From Streptomyces sp. 1331.2 (GTDB lineage Bacteria; Actinomycetota; Actinomycetes; Streptomycetales; Streptomycetaceae), in the NCBI RefSeq assembly GCF_900199205.1, contig NZ_OBMJ01000001.1:3971001-4035000 (forward strand): a stretch of 64,000 nucleotides of DNA, in the 5' to 3' direction. The notes under the pieces were generated by a model that was given only the letters and a program-made list of their open reading frames with translations, was not told the origin of the DNA and did no database searches. A program made the position numbers and the translations under genes. This document shows positions 8,524 to 18,100 of this stretch, in pieces. Within the stretch, counting starts at the first letter, position 1. Every line of letters begins with the position of its first letter.

Positions 8524-9281
8524 GTGAACAAGCGACTGTTGGCCGTACCCGCCCTCGGCGTGCTGCTCGCGTTCGGCGCCGTCGGCTGTGGCGGCGACGA
8601 CAACAGCAAGCAGCTGGAGTCCTGGGCGTCGAACGTCTGCGGCTCGGCCAAGGACCCGATCGCCCAGGCGCAGGCCGCGCTCGCCGACACCGGCCAGGTG
8701 AAGACCGGTGAGGCCCCGGCCGACCTGCAGAAGCGGCTGTCCGCGGACATCGGCCGGCTGGCCAAGACCAACCAGGACATCGCGGCCGCCATCGACTCGG
8801 CCGGCGCCCCCAAGGTTCAGGACGGTGCGGCGCTGCAGAAGGACACCGTCGACGAGCTGAAGAAGGCGGCCGACGGGTACCAGGAGGTCCAGAAGAAGCT
8901 GGACGCGCTGCCCAACAACGACCAGGCGAAGTTCGCCGACGGGCTGCGCAGCGTCGCCGACCAGGTGCAGCAGCTGGCCTCGCTCTCCACCCAGGCGCAG
9001 GCCAAGCTGCAGCGCGGCGACCTCGGCGCCGCGATGGCCAAGCAGGGGGGCTGCAAGCCTTCTGCGACCTCTGCTCCGGCCTCCGTCCCGACGGGCGGGG
9101 CGAGCGCCGTCCCGACGGGTGGGGCGAGCGGTACCCCGGCGCCTGCAGGTGCGACCCCGCCCCGACCCCGGCCCCCGGCGCGACCGACACGGCGGGCGCT
9201 CCCGGCAGCACTCCCGCGCCCGGGGCTCCCGCCGCCACCACCCCGGCTGCCCCCACCACCCCTGCCCCCAGCGCGAGCTGA
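8524..9281 (+). CDS. Small secreted lipoprotein, probable frameshift in tail
   Basis: Exported lipoprotein with a signal peptide and lipobox (FGAVGC), then a helical, Lys/Gln-rich soluble domain (about residues 30-175) and an Ala/Pro/Thr/Gly-rich tail. Around 9150-9165 the frame changes to Arg/Pro-rich nonsense. If one base is restored there, the tail continues as alternating APTP/GAPG/TTPAAP and ends at TGA 9279-9281, which looks authentic. As written the frame runs on to about 9510 and into the next gene's start. A sequencing or assembly deletion, or a real one-base indel, is likely. Function unknown. Confidence 0.75.
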
Positions 9282-9499
9282 CCGCAGGGAACGGACAGCC
9301 GGTGCCGCTCGCAGGGGCGGCGCCGGCTGCTGCGTGTCGCGGCCCGTGCGGCCCGTGCGGCCGGTGCAAGACCGGGAGCAGACCGGGTGCGGCAGGGGCG
9401 CGGGGAGGTGCGCCGGGGGCGTGTGGGGCCGGGCGGGCTTCCGCTGGGGACGGCGAGGGCGGGGCGGCCGACGGGTGGGCCGCGGGGGACAATGGCGGG

Positions 9500-11032
9500 G
9501 TGATCAGTAGCCCCGTTCTCGACCCGACCCGCCTCGCCAAACTGCGCGAGGCGCTGCTCGCCGCCTCGTTCACCGCCGACGGGTGCCTCGACCTGCTCGG
9601 GCCCGCCGGCTACTCGGCCCTGGCCCGCAGCGAGGCGGTCCCGGCGCTGCGTGCGACCCGCGGCGGCAGTCCGCTGGAGACGCTGGTGCGGCTGTTCCTG
9701 CTCCAGCAGCCGGTGCCGTACCAGGCGGCCGCCGCCGCGCTGCCGGTGGAGGACTGCCTGGCGGACGGCTGGCTGCGCCCGGACGGGGACCTGGTGCGCG
9801 CCACCGTCGACGTCCGGCCGTACGCCAACGAGGTTGCCGGGCTGCCGAGTTCGGATGCCTGGGTGGTCTCCGACCTGGGCTGCGCGGTGGGTGGCGCGGG
9901 CGGTATCGGCTCCGGTGAGACCGCGCACGGGGTGGCCCGCAAGGACCTGGTGCTGGGCGTCGGCGGTGCCTCCACCACGCTCGCCAACATCACCGTGCGC
10001 CGCCCCGTCCGGTCCGCGCTGGACCTCGGCTCGGGCTCCGGTGTGCAGGCGCTGCACGCGGCCCGACACTCCGGCACCGTCACCGCCACCGACCTGAACC
10101 CGCGCGCCCTGCGCTTCACCGAGCTGACCCTGGCGCTGTCCGGGTTCGACAACACCGAGATGTCCGCCGGGAGCCTCTTCGAGCCGGTCGGGGAGCGGAA
10201 GTTCGACCTGATCGTCTCCAACCCGCCGTTCGTCATCTCGCCCGGTGGCCGGTTCACCTACCGCGACGGCGGCATGGCCGGCGACGACCTGTGCCGCAGC
10301 CTGGTCCGCTCGGCCGCCGACCACCTGGAGCCCGGCGGCTACTGCCAGCTGCTCGCCAACTGGCAGCACGTCAAGGGCGAGGACTGGCACGAGCGGCTGG
10401 CCGGCTGGGTCGCGGGGACCGGGCTGGACGCCTGGGTCGTCCAGCGCGAGGTCCAGGACGTGGCCCAGTACGCCGAGTTGTGGCTGCGCGACGGCGGCGA
10501 CCACCGCGGTCCGGGCGGTGACTACCAGGCCCGGTACGGCGAGTGGCTGGACGCCTTCGAGGCGGGCCGGGTCGAGGGCATCGGCATGGGGTGGATCACC
10601 CTGCGGGCGAGCGGCGCCGAGCGCCCGACCGTCCGGGTCGAGGAGTGGCCGCACCCGGTGGAGCAGCCGCTCGGCCCGCACATCGAGGCCTGGTTCGACC
10701 GGCAGGACTTCCTCCGCTCGCACGACGACGCCGCCCTGCTCGCGGCCCGCTACGTGCTGGCCGACGAGGTGGTCCAGGAGCAGGTCGGCGCGCCGGGGGC
10801 GGAGGACCCGGAGCACGTGATCCTGCGTCACAACCGCGGCATGCGGCGGGCCACCAAGGTGGACACGGTGGGCGCGGGCTTCGTCGGGGTCTGCGACGGG
10901 ACGCTGTCGGCGGGCGAGATCGTGGACGCCATCGCGCAGCTGCTCGGCGAGGACCGGGTGGTGCTGCGGGACCGGGTGCCGGAGTCGCTGCGGCTGCTGA
11001 CCGAGCAGGGGTTCATCGACCCGGTCCGCTGA
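9500..11032 (+). CDS. Class I SAM-dependent methyltransferase
   Basis: A 510-residue methyltransferase. The N-terminal 170 residues are a helical domain. The Rossmann core begins at SALDLGSGSGVQALHAA (SAM motif I) with acidic TATDLNPRALRF, and IVSNPPFVISPGG supplies the NPPF motif typical of N-methyltransferases acting on nucleobases, RNA or glutamine. A C-terminal domain of about 180 residues follows. The family is conserved upstream of topA in Streptomyces. GTG 9500 has GGCGGGG before it. The substrate is unknown; rRNA or protein are both possible. Confidence 0.85.
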   Translation: MISSPVLDPTRLAKLREALLAASFTADGCLDLLGPAGYSALARSEAVPALRATRGGSPLETLVRLFLLQQPVPYQAAAAALPVEDCLADGWLRPDGDLVRATVDVRPYANEVAGLPSSDAWVVSDLGCAVGGAGGIGSGETAHGVARKDLVLGVGGASTTLANITVRRPVRSALDLGSGSGVQALHAARHSGTVTATDLNPRALRFTELTLALSGFDNTEMSAGSLFEPVGERKFDLIVSNPPFVISPGGRFTYRDGGMAGDDLCRSLVRSAADHLEPGGYCQLLANWQHVKGEDWHERLAGWVAGTGLDAWVVQREVQDVAQYAELWLRDGGDHRGPGGDYQARYGEWLDAFEAGRVEGIGMGWITLRASGAERPTVRVEEWPHPVEQPLGPHIEAWFDRQDFLRSHDDAALLAARYVLADEVVQEQVGAPGAEDPEHVILRHNRGMRRATKVDTVGAGFVGVCDGTLSAGEIVDAIAQLLGEDRVVLRDRVPESLRLLTEQGFIDPVR

Positions 11033-11116
11033 GGCCGGCCCGGTTCACCCTCCCGTACCCCCTGGTTCGTCCGGTGGCCGCCGGGCGGCTTCCCCCCGTT
11101 GGCCGTCCGCTGTGAG

Positions 11117-11143
11117 GCTCTGTCCACAGGCTGTGGACAGAGC
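11117..11143 (+). promoter_or_regulatory. 27-bp palindrome carrying two DnaA-box-like sites
   Basis: A perfect 13-bp inverted repeat around one central base. Each arm contains CTGTCCACA (top strand 11120-11128, bottom strand in mirror position), one base from TTGTCCACA, the Streptomyces DnaA-box consensus as I recall it. It lies 85 bp after the methyltransferase stop and 21 bp before the DUF3592 start, so it could instead be a short terminator hairpin. Confidence 0.5.
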
Positions 11144-11163
11144 TGGGGAGCCGGGGGCCAGGG

Positions 11164-11640
11164 GTGGACACGACGACGGCGACGGTGGGCGGGCTGGTGC
11201 TCGCCCTCTTCGGTGGCGTACTGCTGCTCTGGTGCGCCGCCGAAGTGCGCCTTCGCCGTCGGGTGCGCCGCCGGGGCGTCGCAGCGGTGGCCACGGTGGT
11301 CGCCGAGGACGACGTGCACGGCCGACTGGACAGTGCACCGCTGCTCTCCTTCTCCGTGCCGCCCTCGGTCGGCGGCTCCGGCGGGTCCGGCAGCTCCGGC
11401 GGGTGCCGGATTGCGGGGCTCGTGCGCACCCGGCCGCGCGGGCACACCCCGCTGCGCCGCCCGGACCGCTTCGCCCCCGGGTCCTCGGTGCGGATCTGCT
11501 ACGACCCGGAGCGTCCGAGTCGCGTGGTGCTGGCGGCCGGGGAGGTCGGCCGGGCGGCCGCCACCGATCTGCTGTGGAGCGCGCTGGGGGTGGCGTTCCT
11601 GGTGGCGGGCGCCGGGCTGCTGGCCGCGGTCGGCGGCTGA
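11164..11640 (+). CDS. DUF3592-like membrane protein
   Basis: A 158-residue protein with one N-terminal membrane helix (VGGLVLALFGGVLLLWCAAE), a charged Arg segment, a soluble beta-rich middle ending PGSSVRICYDPERPSRVVL and a second C-terminal helix (LGVAFLVAGAGLLAAVGG). The Y-D-P-x-x-P block and two-helix layout match DUF3592 proteins of unknown function. GTG 11164 is the first start after the palindrome at 11117-11143. Confidence 0.65.
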   Translation: MDTTTATVGGLVLALFGGVLLLWCAAEVRLRRRVRRRGVAAVATVVAEDDVHGRLDSAPLLSFSVPPSVGGSGGSGSSGGCRIAGLVRTRPRGHTPLRRPDRFAPGSSVRICYDPERPSRVVLAAGEVGRAAATDLLWSALGVAFLVAGAGLLAAVGG

Positions 11641-12042
11641 CCGTACGGGCTCCTGGCGTTCCGGGCTCTCGGAGTCCAGGGATCTCGGCGTCCCGGGCTC
11701 CCGATCGTTCCCGGCCGTCCTGGAGGCCCCGCGGCCCCGGGCGTCGATTTTGCGTTGACAGATCTTGAAATCCGTCATTCCATCCTCCGGAACCTGCCGA
11801 AGGCCGCCCTCCACGGGGCGGGAACCTCCGTCATCGGGTTACCGTTCGAGTGGCGTCGGTGAGCCCGGCACGTGGAAACGCAGGATCCGTCCGTTTGACA
11901 AGGGTGGCCGGGGTACGGTCACACTCCGCTGTGTGGGGGTGTCGTGAAGCGGCGGCCCCGGACGGTGGGAGGGGTCGGGCGGAGCGCAGCCCGTGCTCCC
12001 GGCGTCGGCCAGCCACATAAGGACCGGGAGAGAAGAGCGAAG
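11641..12042 (+). promoter_or_regulatory. Non-coding region upstream of topA
   Basis: About 400 bp with no convincing gene. TTGACA occurs at 11755-11760 and 11895-11900. The second is followed at 18-nt spacing by TCACAC (11919-11924), a poor -10 but the best candidate topA promoter. GGGAGAGAAG at 12027-12036 is the topA ribosome-binding site. Confidence 0.4.
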
Positions 12043-14910
12043 GTGTCCCCGAGCAGCGAGACCGCGCACGGACAGCGACTCGTCATTGTCGAGTCGCCGG
12101 CCAAGGCGAAGACGATCAAGGGCTACCTGGGCCCCGGCTACATCGTCGAGGCGAGCGTCGGGCACATCCGCGACCTCCCCAGCACCGCGGCCGAGGTGCC
12201 GGACAAGTACACCGGCGAGGTGCGCCGCCTCGGGGTGGACGTCGACCACGACTTCGCGCCCATCTACGTGGTCAACGCGGACAAGAAGTCCCAGGTCAGC
12301 AAGTTGAAGTCGCTGCTCGCGGAGTCCGACGAGCTCTTCCTCGCCACCGATGAGGACCGCGAGGGCGAGGCCATCGCCTGGCACCTGCAGCAGGTGCTCA
12401 AGCCCAAGGTGCCGGTGCACCGGATGGTGTTCCACGAGATCACCAAGACGGCGATCCAGGAGGCCGTGGCCAACCCGCGCGAGCTCAACCAGCGCCTGGT
12501 CGACGCCCAGGAGACCCGCCGCATCCTCGACCGCCTCTACGGCTTCGAGGTCTCGCCGGTGCTGTGGAAGAAGGTCATGCCGAAGCTGTCGGCGGGCCGC
12601 GTGCAGTCCGTCGCGACCCGCCTGGTGGTCGAGCGGGAGCGCGAGCGGATGGCCTTCCGCACCGCCTCGTACTGGGACCTGGTCGGCACCTTCGGCACCG
12701 GCCGCACCCCCGCGGACGCGGCCAACCCGGAGACCTTCGGCGCCCGCCTCGCCAGCGTCGACGGCAAGCGGATCGCCAGCGGCCGCGACTTCGGCTCGAA
12801 CGGGCAGCTGAAGGCCGGCAGCGTCAACACCCTGCACCTGGACGAGCAGGCCGCCCGGCAGCTGGCCGCCGCCCTGGCGCAGACCGCGTTCAGCGTCCGC
12901 AGCGTCGAGTCCAAGCCCTACCGCCGCTCGCCGTACGCGCCGTTCCGCACCACCACGCTGCAGCAGGAGGCCAGCCGCAAGCTGGGCTTCGGCGCCAAGC
13001 GGACCATGCAGGTGGCCCAGAAGCTGTACGAGAACGGCTTCATCACCTATATGCGCACCGACTCCACCACGCTGTCGGACACCGCGATCTCCGCCGCCCG
13101 CGCGCAGGTCACCCAGCTGTACGGCGCCGACTACCTGCCGGACGCCCCGCGCACCTACGCCAGCAAGGTCAAGAACGCGCAGGAGGCGCACGAGGCCGTC
13201 CGCCCCTCCGGCGACCGCTTCCGCACCCCCGCCGAGACCGGCCTGAGCGGCGACGACTTCAAGCTGTACGAGCTGATCTGGATGCGCACCGTCGCCTCCC
13301 AGATGAAGGACGCGGTCGGCCAGTCCGTCACCGTCCGGGTCGGCGGCACCTCCGCGGACGGCCGGGACGTCGAGTTCTCCGCCTCCGGCAAGATCATCAC
13401 CTTCCACGGCTTCCTCAAGGCCTACGTCGAGGGCGCGGACGACCCGAACGCCGAGCTCGACGACCGCGAGCGCCGGCTGCCGCAGGTCGCCCAGGGCGAC
13501 CCGCTGGGCGCCGAGCGGATCACCCCGGAGGGCCACGCCACCAAGCCGCCGGCCCGCTACACCGAGGCCTCGCTGGTCAAGGAGCTGGAGGACCGGGAGA
13601 TCGGCCGCCCCTCCACCTACGCGTCGATCATCGACACGATCATCCAGCGCCGGTACGTGTTCAAGAAGGGGACGGCGCTCGTCCCGTCCTTCCTCTCCTT
13701 CGCCGTGGTCAACCTGCTGGAGAAGCACTTCGGCCGGCTGGTCGACTACGACTTCACCGCGAAGATGGAGGACGACCTCGACCGGATCGCCGCCGGTGAG
13801 GCGCAGTCCGTGCCGTGGCTGAAGCGCTTCTACTTCGGCGAGGGCGAGGGCCACGCCGCGGGCGGCGCCGCCGAGGCCGGCAACGGCGACGGCGACCACC
13901 TGGGCGGTCTGAAGGAGCTGGTCACCGACCTCGGCGCGATCGACGCCCGGGAGATCAGCTCGTTCCGGATCAGCGACGACATCACCCTGCGGGTCGGCCG
14001 CTACGGCCCGTACGTCGAGCGCGCCTCCACCGTCGAGGGCGAGCCCGGCCAGCGCGCCGACATCCCCGACGAGCTGCCGCCGGACGAGCTGACCGTCGAG
14101 CTGGCCGAGGAGCTGCTGGCCAAGCCCAGCGGCGACTTCGAGCTCGGCCCCGACCCGGTCAGCGGCAACATGCTCGTCGCCAAGGACGGCCGCTACGGCC
14201 CGTACGTGACCGAGATCCTGCCCGAGGGCACGCCCAAGACCGGCAAGAACGCGGTCAAGGCGCGCACCGCCTCGCTGTTCAAGACGATGTCGCTGGACAC
14301 CGTCACGCTGGAGGACGCGCTGCGGCTGCTCTCGCTGCCGCGCGTCGTCGGCACCGACGCCGAGGGCGCCGAGATCACCGCGCAGAACGGCCGCTACGGC
14401 CCTTACCTCAAGCGCGGCACCGACTCCCGCTCGCTCACCAGCGAGGACCAGCTCTTCACGATCACCCTCGACGAGGCGCTGGCGATCTACGCCCAGCCCA
14501 AGCAGCGCGGCCGGGCCGCCGCCGCCCCGCCGCTCAAGGAGCTGGGCAACGACCCGGTCAGCGAGCGCCCGGTGGTGGTCAAGGACGGCCGCTTCGGCCC
14601 GTACGTGACCGACGGCGAGACCAACGCCACGCTCCGCAAGGACGACGACGTCGAGACCATCACGCCGGAGCGCGGTTACGAGCTGCTCGCCGAGAAGCGG
14701 GCGCGCGGGCCGGTGAAGAAGGCGGCGAAGAAGGCCCCGGCGAAGAAGACGGCGGCCAAGAAGGCGACGGCCACCAAGACCACGGCCACCAAGACCGCGG
14801 CGAAGAAGACGGCCGCCAAGAAGACCACCACCACCAAGACGGCGGCGGCGAAGAAGACGGCGGCCAAGAAGACGGCCGCGAGCAAGACCGCGGCCACCGA
14901 CGAGGGCTGA
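12043..14910 (+). CDS. topA: DNA topoisomerase I
   Basis: A 955-residue type IA topoisomerase that relaxes negative supercoils. It has a Toprim domain from LVIVESPAKAKTIKGYLGPG with the DxDxE metal site (ATDEDREGEAIAW, about residue 105), an active-site tyrosine in FITYMRTDS (about 336), and a C-terminal array of G-R-Y/F-G-P-Y-V repeats instead of four-cysteine zinc fingers, as in actinobacteria. It ends in a Lys/Ala/Thr-rich tail (about 885-950) of the kind that aids processivity on DNA. GTG 12043 fits the family start and has a ribosome-binding site; the in-frame ATG about 100 nt upstream does not. Confidence 0.98.
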   Translation: MSPSSETAHGQRLVIVESPAKAKTIKGYLGPGYIVEASVGHIRDLPSTAAEVPDKYTGEVRRLGVDVDHDFAPIYVVNADKKSQVSKLKSLLAESDELFLATDEDREGEAIAWHLQQVLKPKVPVHRMVFHEITKTAIQEAVANPRELNQRLVDAQETRRILDRLYGFEVSPVLWKKVMPKLSAGRVQSVATRLVVERERERMAFRTASYWDLVGTFGTGRTPADAANPETFGARLASVDGKRIASGRDFGSNGQLKAGSVNTLHLDEQAARQLAAALAQTAFSVRSVESKPYRRSPYAPFRTTTLQQEASRKLGFGAKRTMQVAQKLYENGFITYMRTDSTTLSDTAISAARAQVTQLYGADYLPDAPRTYASKVKNAQEAHEAVRPSGDRFRTPAETGLSGDDFKLYELIWMRTVASQMKDAVGQSVTVRVGGTSADGRDVEFSASGKIITFHGFLKAYVEGADDPNAELDDRERRLPQVAQGDPLGAERITPEGHATKPPARYTEASLVKELEDREIGRPSTYASIIDTIIQRRYVFKKGTALVPSFLSFAVVNLLEKHFGRLVDYDFTAKMEDDLDRIAAGEAQSVPWLKRFYFGEGEGHAAGGAAEAGNGDGDHLGGLKELVTDLGAIDAREISSFRISDDITLRVGRYGPYVERASTVEGEPGQRADIPDELPPDELTVELAEELLAKPSGDFELGPDPVSGNMLVAKDGRYGPYVTEILPEGTPKTGKNAVKARTASLFKTMSLDTVTLEDALRLLSLPRVVGTDAEGAEITAQNGRYGPYLKRGTDSRSLTSEDQLFTITLDEALAIYAQPKQRGRAAAAPPLKELGNDPVSERPVVVKDGRFGPYVTDGETNATLRKDDDVETITPERGYELLAEKRARGPVKKAAKKAPAKKTAAKKATATKTTATKTAAKKTAAKKTTTTKTAAAKKTAAKKTAASKTAATDEG

Positions 14911-14938
14911 CCGGAACCGGACCTCCCGACAGCGGCAC

Positions 14939-14973
14939 CGGGCCCGTGCCCCCCATCCGGGGGCGCGGGCCCG
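14939..14973 (+). terminator. Terminator after topA
   Basis: A GC-rich hairpin of about 15 bp with one G-T pair and a short loop, 28 bp after the topA stop. It has no T-tract, which is common in Streptomyces. Confidence 0.7.
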
Positions 14974-15124
14974 CGGGTTGTCGGGGGAGGGGGTGGGGGA
15001 GGGGTGGGGCCGGGAGGGGAGAAGCGCGGGGATGTGTGCGGGGAACGTCACAACCCGGTGATGAGCAGGATCCGGAAGCCCGTTCGCCACAAGCCGGGCA
15101 GGCCCCGACCGCTACGCTGACCGT

Positions 15125-18100
15125 ATGACGAGCGAGGAGCAGCCCACCCCCAGCGCCGCCCCGGCCGCCAGCGCCGCAACGCCCGACCTGCCCGAGGTCG
15201 CGCCCGCCGGTACGCCGGTGGACCGGGCGCGGGCACTGCTGCGGACGCGTGGCTACCGGCGGCTGTGGACGACCCAGCTGATCGGCGGTACCGCCGACCG
15301 GCTCGGCCTGCTGGTGCTGCTCGCGCTGACCGTGATCGCCGCGGCCGTGGGCGGCCGGTTCGGCGACCTGCCGCGCAGCCTCGCCTTCGCCCTCGCCGCG
15401 GTCCTCGCCGTCCGGGTGGCGGCCACCGGCCTGGTCGGCGTCGCGCTGCTCGGCCCGGTGCACCGGTTGGTCGCGGGCAAGCTCGACCGCCGCTGGACGC
15501 TCTTCGGCGCCGACGCGCTGCGCGCCCTGCTGATCGGCCTCGCGCCCTGGTGGACCGTCTGGCTGGGCTCCGGCCCGAAGCCTTCCGGCGCCGCCACCTA
15601 CGTCCTGCTCGCCACCGTCTTCGTCACCGGTGCCGCCGAGCAGGTCTGGGGCATCGCCAAGGCCGCGGCCGTCCCCGGCCTGCTGCCGGCGGCCGATCCG
15701 TACGCCCCGGCCGCCGAGCAGCGGCCCGCCGCCGCGAACCTGGAGACCGTCCGGGGCATCGACCGCTTCACCGGCTGGGTCACCGTGCCGCTGGCCGCCG
15801 TCGGCCTGGTCGGCTTCACCCTGCTCAACAACATCGGTGCGGCGGCCGGCGCGGACTGGCTCCGCGCCCACCAGCTCGCCTTCGCGGCGCTCGGCGCGGC
15901 CGGGCTGTTCGCCGCCTCGGCGGCCCGCGACTACCTCCAGCAGCTGCCCGGCGGCCCGGTGACCGTCGCCCCGGTCTCCCCGCTGCAGGGCCTGCGCGCC
16001 CCGACCGACGCGGCCCCCGGCCCCGCGCTGGGCAAGGGCCGCACCGGCAGCGCCCCGTACTTCACCTTCGCCGTCGCGGCCGGCTTCGCCTCGATGGCGG
16101 GTGTCGCCGCACTGGCGCTGCTCACCGCCGCCGAGCACCGGGCCGGACCGATCGGCTACGGCCTGCTGGTGCTCGCCGCCACCGCGGCGCCCGCCCTCGG
16201 CGCCCGGCTCACGCGGGCCACGCTGCCCGCGCTCTCCCGCCGCCGGCTGCTCGCGCTGGCGCTGCTGACCCAGGGCGTCGCACTGATCCTGGCCGGGCTG
16301 GTGCTGGACTTCGTCCTGGTCCTGCTGCTCACCGTGCTGGCCGGCCTGGCCGCCGGGATCGTCGTCTCGGCCGGCCGCACCCTACTCGCCCAGGAGGTCG
16401 AGGAGGCCCGGCTGCCGAGGGTCACCGAGCACCTGGTCGCGGTGCTGCGGGCCGTGGTCGCCGCCGCCCTGGTCGTCGTCCCGCTGATCGCCGCCGCCTA
16501 CGGGGACGTCGAGTACGGCACCGTTGAGCCCGGCTCCTTCACCTTCATCCACGGCGGCGCGGCCCTGGCCGTCGCCACCGCGGGGCTGCTCACGCTCGTC
16601 CTCGCCGCCGTCGTGCTGCTGCGCACCGACGACCGGCGCGGCACCGTGCCCTTCGGCCGGGACCTGGTGGACGCGGTGCGCGGCGCCGCCGGACCGGTGC
16701 CGCACCGGGGCGCGGGAACCGGTTTCTTCATCGCCCTGGAGGGCGGCGACGGCGCCGGCAAGTCCACCCAGGCCCAGGCGCTCGCCGAGTGGATCCGCGG
16801 CAAGGGGCACGAGGTCGTGCTCACCCGCGAGCCCGGCGGCAGCCCGGTCGGCCAGCGGCTGCGCGGCCTCGTCCTGGACGTCGGCAACACCGGCCTGTCG
16901 CACCGCGCCGAGGCGCTGATCTACGCCGCCGACCGCGCCGAGCACGTCGAGAACGTCATCCGGCCGGCCCTCGCCCGCGGCGCCGTGGTGATCACCGACC
17001 GGTACATGGACTCCTCGATCGCCTACCAGGGCGCCGGGCGCGACCTGGCCGCGACCGAGGTCGCCCGGATCTCCCGCTGGGCCACCGGCGGACTGCTGCC
17101 CGACCTGACCGTCGTCCTGGACGTCGACCCGACCAGGGCCCGGGAGCGCTTCACAGAGGCGCTGGACCGGCTGGAGTCCGAGCCCACCGAGTTCCACCAG
17201 CGGGTCCGGGCCGGCTTCCTCGCCCTCGCGGCCGCCGACCCGGCGCGCTACCTGGTCGTCGACGGCAGCCAGGCCCCCGGCTTCGTCACCACTGCCATCC
17301 GCCACCGGCTCGACCGTGAGCTGCCGCTCTCCGACCAGGAGAAGGCCTCCCGCGCCGAGCAGGAGCGCCTGGCCCGCGAGGCCGCCGAGCGCCGCGCCGC
17401 CGAGGAGGCCCGCAAGAAGGCCGAGGCGGAGGCCGCCGAGCGCAAGCGGCAGGAGCTGCTGGAGCAGCTGCGCGCCGAGCAGGCGGAGAAGGAGCGACTG
17501 GCCGCGGAGGAGGCCGAGCGGGCCGCCGCCGAGGCCCGGCGCAAGGCCGAGGAAGAGGCGCGCCGCCGGGCGGAGGAGCAGGCCAGGCTCCGCGCCGAGG
17601 AGGAGGCACGTCGCCGGGCCGAGGAGGAGGCCAGGCTGGCGGCCGAGGCCGCCGAGCGCCGACGGCTCGCCGCCGAGGCGGCCGCCCAGGCGGAGCTGCA
17701 GCGGCAGCGGGAGCTCGCCCGCGAGGAGCAGCGCCGCCGGGCGGAGGAGGCGCTGCAGCGGGCCGAGGAGGCCCGGCTGGCGCAGGCCGCCGCGCTGGCG
17801 GCCGCGGCTGCGGCGGCCGAGACGGCGGCGGTGCGGGCCGAGGGTCTGGCGGACGGCCGGGCTGCGGGAGCTCCTGGGACTGCGGGGGCTCCGGGGGCTG
17901 CGGCCGGGGACGCCATGACCACGGAGCTGCGGGCGGTTCGGGAGACCCCGGCCGGCGCGGCGGACGGACTCGGTGACGAGGCGACGCGCGAGCTGTCGCT
18001 GCGGGACCGGCAGGCGGCCGTCCGGGCGGCGGAGGCCGCGGAGGCTTCGAAGGCGGCCCGGGTTGCTGCGGGTGAGGCGGCCGACGCGACCGCCAAGCTG

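Noticed and set aside
4207..9573. A 1788-codon open frame on the minus strand
   Set aside because: It overlaps the helicase, bldG, the anti-sigma gene and others. Its translation is Arg/Pro/Ala-rich with no domains, the usual antisense artefact of high-GC DNA.
11944..12042. An N-terminal extension of topA from the ATG-like start at 11944
   Set aside because: The extra 33 residues are Arg/Gly-rich and unlike topoisomerase N-termini. GTG 12043 has a ribosome-binding site and the expected start.
11839..15090. A 1083-codon open frame antisense to topA
   Set aside because: Gly/Val/Leu/Arg-rich with no motifs. It mirrors the codon positions of topA, which is unmistakably real.
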